The notes under the pieces: model-generated
Told to the model about the DNA's origin: nothing
Database searches by the model: none
The model's input: the letters and a program-made list of their open reading frames with translations, nothing else
Shown: positions 1 through 5,645 of the stretch, in pieces
Layout: each line of letters opens with the position of its first letter
Numbering within the stretch: the stretch's first letter is position 1
Made by a program: the position numbers and the translations under genes
NCBI GenBank assembly: GCA_024400895.1
Contig: JAKSMA010000074.1
Coordinates: forward strand, 1 to 9,849
Reading direction: 5' to 3'
Source of the DNA: Muribaculaceae bacterium
GTDB lineage: Bacteria; Bacteroidota; Bacteroidia; Bacteroidales; Muribaculaceae
DNA length: 9,849 nucleotides

Positions 1-2600
1 GTGTAGGGTACATTGTAGCTTGGGAGCTCTTTTTGCCATTTGTCTGCCACTTTTTTTGCCTGATGAAGAGCTCCGTTTTCCAATAACTTGTTTATAAGGA
101 TCGACATGAGATATTGATGAATATGTGCCATACCCATTGCATCATCATCTACATACAAACCTCGTTTTGAAAGTCCACCATATTTGTATTTGTTCATGAT
201 GTTGTCGTAAAGTCTCTCAATGTCAATCTGTTTTCCTGCGTTTTCAGGAACTACTCGATAAGCTAACCCTTCTAGCACTAAGTGGTCTTGTAGATATGGC
301 AATGTATTGCCGCCGGTATTGATGCTGGTGTAGATTGGACGATTAGCTGGTGTGTGTGACAGCATCTCTATTATTAAGAGGTCGCTTTTTGTCAAATGGT
401 TGAGACCATCAAAATGTATAGTCATTGAGCGTTGCCTATACTGCAAGGTTATGCTATCGTCGGGCTCAATTGACAATATTTCATTCGTGCCCTCTGTGTA
501 TTGTTTTCTTTCCCATGTGATGGGAAGACTTGGTGAACTGTAGGCAGGGCGTTTTAGTTGGTCGATGTACCAATCGGTTTGTGCATAACTCATGTTGCAG
601 ACACGAGCATCTGTACGCACGCCTTCAACCTCCTGGTTATACCATAGGGGAAATGTTTCATTGTCGCCATTCGTGAGGATTATTGGATTCCCTTTGTCTT
701 GCATCGTGTTTAGGTAGTTTGCTCCAAAGTCTCGGCAGATATAGCGATTACTACGGTCATGATCATCCCATGTTTGGCTGACCATTTGAATAGGTACAAT
801 TAACGCTATTAGAGCTGTGGCGATAACACAGTAGTTTGTCCTTACAGAGTGTTTCAGTAAGTTGTTCAGTCCTGCAACTCCCATGCCTACCCATATCGCG
901 TAAGCATAGAACGAACCAGCGTAGGCATAATCACGCTCACGTGGTTCCATTGGGGTTTGGTTAAGATAGAGAACGATTGCCAATCCCGTCATAAAGAACA
1001 AAAGAGCCACGATGTTCCATTGCTGTTTTCCTCGTTTTCCTCGCCGAATTTGCCAGAGCATGCCTAATATCCCTAGGAGAAGTGGCAGACCATAGAACAC
1101 GTTTCTGCCTTTATTATTGAGCAAGTCGGATGGCATTTTACTCGTATCGCAGCCCAGCAATAAATCGTCAAACCATTTGAATCCAGTAATCCAATTGCCA
1201 TGTTCGATATCGCCAAATCCTTGAATGTTATTTTGTCTTCCGACGAAATTCCAAAAAAAGTATCGTAAGTACATGTGGTTTACCTGGTATGAGAGGAAAA
1301 AGCGAGTGTTTTCGATTTGTGTGGGTAATACCCCGTTTTTGTCTACTTCGCCCATCCATTGTTCGTAGGCTTCAGCATGCCTTGCTGAATGCATTCTGGG
1401 AAATAACATATTTTGCCGATAGATGTAATTGCTTCGTCGATCGACTTCTATGTATTTGTCCGCATTGTCGTCGTGTGATTTCTGGTACACTGCTCCTTTG
1501 TCGATGGTTTTTGGAACCAAGTATGGCCCTTTAGTTTCATAATCTACTTCACTCGTATACGCAGGCCCATACAGTAATGGTTTGTCGCCATACTGTTCGC
1601 GACTAAGGTAGCTGGCGAGTGCAAATACATTATCAGGAGAGTTCTCATCCATTGGTGGATTTGCTGACGCTCTAACAAGTATGATTGCATAGCTGCTGTA
1701 ACCTATCGTGAAAACCATAAAACAAAGGGCAGTTGTTTGCCACCAGCGTTTTTTCGCTATGCGAATCCAAATAATAAATCCTAATGTCAACAAGATTGCA
1801 TAAGTTATCAGTCCAGCGTTGTAGGGTAGTCCTATGGTGTTGGTCATAAATAGTTCAAACCAACTTCCAATGTTCACTATGCCGGGAATGATCCCGAAGA
1901 GGACAATAGCGATTGCCATCACTCCGATGAACAGTGCTCCTGTAGTACGTAATACCGTAACTTTTTTACAGGTTCTGTAGTACACAATGAGAACTATAGG
2001 TGGAATACATAGAAGATTCAGTAAATGGACTCCTGTAGAAAGTCCTATAATATAAGAAATCAGGATTAATAGACGGTCGCTTTTTGAGCTTTCAGTAGCC
2101 TCTTCCCACTTTAAAATTAACCAGAAAACAAGCGCAGTAAGGAAACTGCTAAAAGCATAGACTTCGGCTTCAACAGCAGAAAACCAGAAAGTGTCGCTCC
2201 ATGCATAGACTAATGCCCCAACTAAACCGCAAGTTTCGATTAGTAGCACTTGGCTTTTCGTTATAAAGGAGTCGGGAAAAGCTAATCGTCGCACAAGGTG
2301 CGTAATTGTCAAAAATAACAAAAGGATGCACCCTGCGCTAAGTAGTGCAGATAGAATATTTGCCCAGAGTGCTACTTCTGAAGGGGTGCTTGCAAACATG
2401 GCAAATATCTTGGTCATAAGCATAAAGAATGGCGCTCCAGGAGAATGACCAATCTCAAGTTTGTAACCACACGTGATAAATTCAGGGCAGTCCCACAGAC
2501 TTGCCGAAGGCTCAATGGTAAGGAGGTAGGTGATAGCTGCTATAAGAAATACAATTCCTCCTAAACATCGGTCGATAATAAGAAAATTTCTCTTTTTCAT
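1..2600 (-). CDS. DUF2723 / TMEM260-like membrane glycosyltransferase (protein O-mannosyltransferase-like), 3' part outside the window
   Basis: An uninterrupted reading frame starts with ATG at 2600 and is still open at base 1, giving 866 codons and no stop. The N-terminus has a membrane helix (about residues 11-28) followed by SASLWDCPEF (32-41) and GHSPGAPFF (51-59). These match the signature stretch of Bacteroidota DUF2723 proteins, as does SDTFWFSAVEAEVYAFSS in the next loop. Around nine hydrophobic segments follow to about residue 310, then an extracytoplasmic-looking stretch (about 311-495, starting ANPPMDENSPDN), about four more helices (500-590), and a soluble C-terminal region. Human TMEM260, of the same Pfam family, O-mannosylates IPT (Ig-like) domains; the bacterial members are less well characterised. 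The enzyme would use a polyprenyl-phosphate sugar donor on the outer face of the inner membrane, by analogy. It follows the winged-helix gene by 112 bp on the same strand. No frameshift was seen in the hand translation. The family call is firm; the activity is inferred. Confidence 0.88.
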   Translation of the reverse strand, partial: MKKRNFLIIDRCLGGIVFLIAAITYLLTIEPSASLWDCPEFITCGYKLEIGHSPGAPFFMLMTKIFAMFASTPSEVALWANILSALLSAGCILLLFLTITHLVRRLAFPDSFITKSQVLLIETCGLVGALVYAWSDTFWFSAVEAEVYAFSSFLTALVFWLILKWEEATESSKSDRLLILISYIIGLSTGVHLLNLLCIPPIVLIVYYRTCKKVTVLRTTGALFIGVMAIAIVLFGIIPGIVNIGSWFELFMTNTIGLPYNAGLITYAILLTLGFIIWIRIAKKRWWQTTALCFMVFTIGYSSYAIILVRASANPPMDENSPDNVFALASYLSREQYGDKPLLYGPAYTSEVDYETKGPYLVPKTIDKGAVYQKSHDDNADKYIEVDRRSNYIYRQNMLFPRMHSARHAEAYEQWMGEVDKNGVLPTQIENTRFFLSYQVNHMYLRYFFWNFVGRQNNIQGFGDIEHGNWITGFKWFDDLLLGCDTSKMPSDLLNNKGRNVFYGLPLLLGILGMLWQIRRGKRGKQQWNIVALLFFMTGLAIVLYLNQTPMEPRERDYAYAGSFYAYAIWVGMGVAGLNNLLKHSVRTNYCVIATALIALIVPIQMVSQTWDDHDRSNRYICRDFGANYLNTMQDKGNPIILTNGDNETFPLWYNQEVEGVRTDARVCNMSYAQTDWYIDQLKRPAYSSPSLPITWERKQYTEGTNEILSIEPDDSITLQYRQRSMTIHFDGLNHLTKSDLLIIEMLSHTPANRPIYTSINTGGNTLPYLQDHLVLEGLAYRVVPENAGKQIDIERLYDNIMNKYKYGGLSKRGLYVDDDAMGMAHIHQYLMSILINKLLENGALHQAKKVADKWQKELPSYNVPY

Positions 2601-2623
2601 AAGCGCTAAATATTGGTTGTGCG

Positions 2624-2631
2624 CAAAAATA
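2624..2631 (-). promoter_or_regulatory. Candidate -7 box (TATTTTTG) of the DUF2723 gene
   Basis: On the minus strand TATTTTTG matches the Bacteroidota -7 consensus TAnnTTTG and lies 23 bp upstream of the ATG at 2600, predicting a leader of roughly 17 nt. At the usual 19-21 bp spacing upstream there is CCAC, not TTTG, so a -33 element is missing. That would fit a promoter that needs an activator. The 11-bp repeat array begins 33 bp further upstream. Confidence 0.45.
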
Positions 2632-2664
2632 CAAAAGAGAAATTTCAATTGGTGGAAATGCAGT

Positions 2665-2719
2665 CTGACATTTGCCTGACAATATCCTGATATTTTACTG
2701 ACTTAAATCTAACTATTTG
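2665..2719 (-). repeat. Five 11-bp direct repeats (TGTCAG core), candidate binding array for a PhoB/OmpR-type regulator
   Basis: On the plus strand five consecutive 11-mers begin at 2665, 2676, 2687, 2698 and 2709 with CTGACA, CTGACA, CTGATA, CTGACT and CTAACT. Each is followed by five mostly A/T bases. Read on the minus strand the unit is N5-TGTCAG, and the two units nearest the downstream gene are the best preserved. The period is exact over 55 bp, about one helical turn, so all units face the same side of the DNA. Pho boxes bound by PhoB are also 11-bp direct repeats with a TGTCA core. The neighbouring gene upstream encodes a protein with the same kind of winged helix. The last unit overlaps that gene's stop codon. 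The repeats are visible; binding is inferred. Confidence 0.6.
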
Positions 2720-3411
2720 ATTTTTAGTTCATAGCTTTCTCCTCTACAGGACTCGATTTTCAAATTACTATTAGCCTCTATAACAGGTTTAATGCGTTTG
2801 ATAAGAGTGTATAGAGTGGCACTTGCATCTGGTTTATTGGGCCAAAGATGTTCGCAAATTTCTTGCTTTGACAAAGAATGATCTTGTGAATTCATGAACA
2901 TTTCCATAAGTGTGTGTTGCATAGGGGTAAGGTGAATTGGGTGTCCTGTTGTTGTCAAAAATTTATGATTAGTGTAGATGATACTGCCATAGTGCAAACC
3001 TTTAATGAGAAGTTCGGGTTTAAATCTTCTAATATACCATAAACTGACACTTATCCATAGTAATGCAAGTAAGAAAAGTGCGCTTGAAGCTCTTTGGTCG
3101 GATAGCTTGAGAATTGTATAAAAGTTGCAGTTCGCAAGGGCTACCATTTCAGTCTCTTGTTTGCCGTTCTTGTTTACCGTTCTCATTGCGATAGATGCTG
3201 TTTCTTTGATTTCCTCAATTGTTAATTTGTCGTGGTAAAAACGAATAGTGTCAGCGCTGACTACATCATTCGGAAGTTGTGCGAGGGTTTTCATCAATGC
3301 ACTGTTAATATCGTAGGCTATCTTGTTCTCTGTGCTACGATAGCTGCAAAAGCATGAATAAAGTGCAGACATCATGATTAGTATGAAAATAACAAAAGGA
3401 AGTTTACGCAT
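2713..3411 (-). CDS. Membrane-tethered transcription regulator with C-terminal OmpR/PhoB-type winged helix
   Basis: This is a 232-residue protein. A hydrophobic segment (residues 5-20) is followed by a polar region (21-108) likely to lie in the periplasm, a second membrane helix (109-126) ending in the positive YIRRFK, and a cytoplasmic C-terminal domain. Residues 158-230 fit the Trans_reg_C winged helix: LTPMQ opens it (161-165), SKQEICEHLW is the first helix-turn-helix part (181-190), the ASATLYTLIKRIKPVIE helix (197-212) aligns with the recognition helix, and IESCRGESYEL (219-229) is the wing ending. There is no receiver domain, so it is a one-component regulator. Its topology is the reverse of ToxR/CadC, which put the DNA-binding part first. 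LYSC at 17-20 could be read as a weak lipobox, but tyrosine before the cysteine is atypical. It lies between a terminator and the 11-bp repeat array. Signal and targets are unknown. Confidence 0.8.
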   Translation of the reverse strand: MRKLPFVIFILIMMSALYSCFCSYRSTENKIAYDINSALMKTLAQLPNDVVSADTIRFYHDKLTIEEIKETASIAMRTVNKNGKQETEMVALANCNFYTILKLSDQRASSALFLLALLWISVSLWYIRRFKPELLIKGLHYGSIIYTNHKFLTTTGHPIHLTPMQHTLMEMFMNSQDHSLSKQEICEHLWPNKPDASATLYTLIKRIKPVIEANSNLKIESCRGESYELKIK

Positions 3412-3448
3412 ATTTTTGGCTATGAATGTAAATAAGTAGTGGAATGTT

Positions 3449-3490
3449 AAAGTGTTTTATTTAAAAGTGTTCAAAGTATTTTAAATAAAA
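3449..3490. promoter_or_regulatory. Dyad and direct repeats upstream of the winged-helix gene (possible operator)
   Basis: TTTTATTTAAAA (3455-3466) and TTTTAAATAAAA (3479-3490) form a perfect 12-bp inverted repeat separated by 12 bp. Overlapping it are direct repeats AAAGTGTT at 3449 and 3464 and AAAGTATT at 3473. The region sits 38-79 bp upstream of the regulator's ATG, where an autoregulatory site could be. Its distal edge overlaps the T-rich tail of the tRNA terminator, and A/T-rich sequence makes chance dyads common. I could not find a convincing -7/-33 pair here. Confidence 0.3.
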
Positions 3491-3518
3491 AAGGAAGCTG
3501 TTAAATAGCTTCCTTTTT
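3488..3518. terminator. Bidirectional intrinsic terminator after tRNA-Ser
   Basis: GGAAGCT (3493-3499) pairs with AGCTTCC (3507-3513) across a 7-base loop. The stem is extended by A/T pairs on both sides and flanked by an A-run on the left and a T-run on the right. On the minus strand it directly follows the 3' end of the tRNA and ends in a T-run, so it should stop the tRNA transcript before the winged-helix gene. Confidence 0.88.
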
Positions 3519-3604
<86 letters not shown>

Positions 3605-3641
3605 AGTGTCAATTGGCGACTGTGTCATCGTTTGACGGGTG

Positions 3642-3673
3642 CAAAGTTAGTCAATTTAATTGTACTGACCAAA
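3642..3673 (-). promoter_or_regulatory. Promoter of tRNA-Ser
   Basis: On the minus strand TTTG (3673-3670) is followed by 20 bp and then TAACTTTG (3649-3642), a near-perfect Bacteroidota sigma-ABfr-type promoter (TTTG, 19-21 bp, TAnnTTTG). Transcription should start near 3636, about 30 nt before the mature tRNA 5' end at 3604. The promoter lies in the gap after the MATE gene, so the tRNA does not depend on read-through. Confidence 0.85.
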
Positions 3674-3722
3674 TATTTTTTGATAAAATTTTCCACTTTT
3701 TTGTTACGTATCTTGTATGATG

Positions 3723-5087
3723 TTATTTTTCAGTAGGTTGCGTAAGATTGGCGAATTTATCTTTATTCGTGATTCTTCTGTAAAGGTAGATGCAAATGAA
3801 TACGGAGAGCAAAGAACCTGTTACTGTGGCTATACCCATTGGATAGAGGGTGGTGGAAAAAGTGATGGATGCAAGATAGGCGAGCGGAATGCGTGCAGTG
3901 ACAATGGAAATGGAATTGTGGGCAAATGAGATGATGGAACGCCCGCAAGCACAGAAATAACCACTATAGCAGAAATGAATGCCGGCAAAAATGCAGTCGA
4001 TTACATATGCTTTGAGATATTGTTCGCCAGAGATTATGACTCGCTTGTCGGTTGTGAACCAGCTGACCACATCGGCAGAAACGAACTGGAATAAGATGGT
4101 TGTAACTGCGCCAAATGAAACTGCAATGATGATTGAATATCGCATCGTTCGGCGTGCTCTTTCGAAAAGTCCTGCTCCGATGTTTTGTGCCGAAACAGCC
4201 GAAACCGTTGAGAGTAGGGCTGATGGCACGAGGAAGAGAAAACCAATGATTCGTTCCACGATGCCCACGGCGGCCGAGTCGATAAGGCCACGGCAGTTGG
4301 CGATAATTGTGATGGTGATGAACGACACCTGAATGAATCCATCTTGCAATGCTATCGGGGTGCCAATACGAAGAATTTCGCTTGTAGTGTGCTTTTTAAG
4401 GGAGAAATGTGCTTTTGTGACCCCGAGTTTTCTTGTGCCTCTAAAGAGAATCACCCCGAGGGATACGACCACGCTTATAGCTTGAGATAAGATTGTGGCC
4501 CATGCAGCCCCCGATGGTCCCATGTCGAGGCAGCCAATAAAGTAGATGTCGAGCACGACATTGCAGACGCAGGCGATAGCGATGAAATACATAGGGCTTC
4601 GGGAATCGCCTAAACCGCGAAATATTGAAGCCATTATGTTGTAGGCCACGATGGCAGGGATGCCGATGAAACTGATTCTTAAATAGTCGATGGTACCACT
4701 GACGGCTTCGGAAGGAGTGGCCATGAGGCTTACGATGCCCTCGTTGGCGAAAAACAGGATGCCTGTTAATGCAAACGAAAGTAGCATGAAAAGGGTGATG
4801 GTGTTGCCGATGGTAGTGGATGCCTCGTTGCTTTTCTTTGCGCCAATGGCTTTGGCAAGGGTCACGGTGCATCCCATAGCCATGCCAACGATGATGACGG
4901 TGAGCATGTGCATCACTTGGCCACCGATGGTGACGGCTGTGATGCTGGGCACATCACAATATTTCCCCACGAAATAGAGGTCGGCCATACTGTAGAGCAA
5001 CTGCAGAAAGCACGAAATGAGGTATGGGATGGAGAATCCCACAATCACATTCATCAAATTTCCCTTAGTGAGGTCTTTTCCTTGCAT
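3723..5087 (-). CDS. MATE-family multidrug/Na+ or H+ antiporter
   Basis: At 454 residues this is the usual length of MATE exporters, with about twelve hydrophobic segments in two halves. Features seen include the start LTKGNLMNVIVGFSIP (6-21) with the following LLYSMADLYFVG (30-41), typical of the first helix of NorM/MepA-like proteins. GMAMGCTVTLAKAIGAKK (68-85), FRGLGDSRSPM (156-166), the loop MGPSGAAWATILSQ (189-202) and the second-half SAVSAQNIGAG (296-305) also fit the family. MATE proteins sit in the inner membrane and expel cationic drugs, bile-acid-like or metabolic compounds in exchange for Na+ or H+. The substrate cannot be told from sequence. It has its own promoter (5114-5146) and no partner gene such as a TetR or membrane-fusion protein. 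The ATG at 5087 sits just before the family-typical start. No good hairpin terminator was seen downstream before the tRNA promoter. Confidence 0.95.
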   Translation of the reverse strand: MQGKDLTKGNLMNVIVGFSIPYLISCFLQLLYSMADLYFVGKYCDVPSITAVTIGGQVMHMLTVIIVGMAMGCTVTLAKAIGAKKSNEASTTIGNTITLFMLLSFALTGILFFANEGIVSLMATPSEAVSGTIDYLRISFIGIPAIVAYNIMASIFRGLGDSRSPMYFIAIACVCNVVLDIYFIGCLDMGPSGAAWATILSQAISVVVSLGVILFRGTRKLGVTKAHFSLKKHTTSEILRIGTPIALQDGFIQVSFITITIIANCRGLIDSAAVGIVERIIGFLFLVPSALLSTVSAVSAQNIGAGLFERARRTMRYSIIIAVSFGAVTTILFQFVSADVVSWFTTDKRVIISGEQYLKAYVIDCIFAGIHFCYSGYFCACGRSIISFAHNSISIVTARIPLAYLASITFSTTLYPMGIATVTGSLLSVFICIYLYRRITNKDKFANLTQPTEK

Positions 5088-5113
5088 TGTTTATAGAGAG
5101 TAGAATAATGATG

Positions 5114-5146
5114 CAAAATTAAATATTTTTTGGGACATTCGTCAAA
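5114..5146 (-). promoter_or_regulatory. Promoter of the MATE gene
   Basis: On the minus strand TTTG (5146-5143), a 21-bp spacer and TAATTTTG (5121-5114) match the Bacteroidota -33/-7 pair. The start of transcription would be near 5107, giving a leader of about 20 nt before ATG 5087, without a Shine-Dalgarno sequence. Confidence 0.75.
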
Positions 5147-5185
5147 ATTATTATTGTGATAATGGGGTGGATATGTCATTTTTTG

Positions 5186-5193
5186 TAATTTTG
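5186..5193 (+). promoter_or_regulatory. Candidate -7 box of the small plus-strand gene
   Basis: TAATTTTG fits TAnnTTTG and lies 20 bp upstream of ATG 5213. No TTTG is present at the right distance upstream; the nearest TTG is about 29 bp away. The box also helps fix the gene start: an in-frame TTG at 5195 would lie inside the promoter, so ATG 5213 is preferred. Confidence 0.5.
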
Positions 5194-5212
5194 CTTGAAA
5201 ATATTTTTTGAC

Positions 5213-5527
5213 ATGGCTTGGAAATTTGTGATTACGGCAGACGGCAATTTGAGAATGGGTGATGTGCGTATGCATCGCGATTTGTTACGGCCTGGAGATG
5301 TGTGCCTTGGTGGGGGCTTTTATCGTTTTGACTATGTGAATAAGCTGGTTGTTCTCGACCGAGAATCGTATGATTATGGCCGACCCCAATGGACCAAAAT
5401 TGCATCTCAAGGTGTGCGATTGAAGGTGTCGCGGGAATATGAAGGCTTTGGATTTGTGTGGCAACAAGGTAACCAACATGTTGAATCTGTAGATTTATGC
5501 GAATGGTTGGGGATTGATTGGGTGTGA
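5213..5527 (+). CDS. Small uncharacterised protein, 104 residues
   Basis: I do not recognise a characterised family. The ATG at 5213 gives MAWKFVITADGNLRMG at the N-terminus; a longer TTG start at 5195 is possible but overlaps the promoter. The protein has no signal peptide or membrane helix, so it is probably cytoplasmic. It is rich in aromatic residues and glycine: GDVCLGGGFYRFD (28-40), SYDYGRPQW (52-60), EYEGFGFVW (75-83) and a C-terminal EWLGIDWV. Alternating hydrophobic/polar residues suggest a compact beta-rich fold. It resembles, from memory only, short hypothetical proteins of gut Bacteroidales beginning with a similar VITADG stretch and containing MHRDLL. Support for its being real comes from the upstream -7 box, the terminator just downstream, and the lack of any overlapping gene. 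It is divergent from the MATE gene, with 125 bp between the two starts. Confidence 0.72.
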   Translation: MAWKFVITADGNLRMGDVRMHRDLLRPGDVCLGGGFYRFDYVNKLVVLDRESYDYGRPQWTKIASQGVRLKVSREYEGFGFVWQQGNQHVESVDLCEWLGIDWV

Positions 5528-5580
5528 CATGTGTTAAGCATGGATGATGCCTTGTGTTTAAAATATAAAAAGTTGAAAAG

Positions 5581-5612
5581 CAAGCCTCTACAAACACGTT
5601 TGTAGAGGCTTG
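5581..5612. terminator. Bidirectional terminator between convergent genes
   Basis: CAAGCCTCTACAAAC (5581-5595) and GTTTGTAGAGGCTTG (5598-5612) form a perfect 15-bp inverted repeat around AC; in RNA the loop would open to four or more bases. It sits between the ends of two converging genes. The minus-strand side is followed by a T-rich tail (CTTTTCAACTTTTT), and the plus side by a weaker ATTTATT. It therefore looks better suited to ending the secreted-protein transcript. Confidence 0.85.
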
Positions 5613-5645
5613 ATTTATTAGTGGGAGATTGGTTTCAAACTTTGC

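Noticed and set aside
1289..1534. 81-codon plus-strand frame within the DUF2723 gene
   Set aside because: It is antisense to the uninterrupted DUF2723 frame, with no supporting signal.
2681..2694. Hairpin AATATC-CT-GATATT as terminator of the winged-helix gene
   Set aside because: It has a two-base loop, an A/T-only style stem and no T-run; it is a by-product of the 11-bp repeats.
3979..4977. Several plus- and minus-strand frames inside the MATE gene
   Set aside because: They are alternative-frame shadows of a well-supported membrane protein, without their own start signals.
5195..5212. TTG at 5195 as start of the small gene
   Set aside because: It lies directly after the -7 box, before the expected transcription start; ATG 5213 is better placed.
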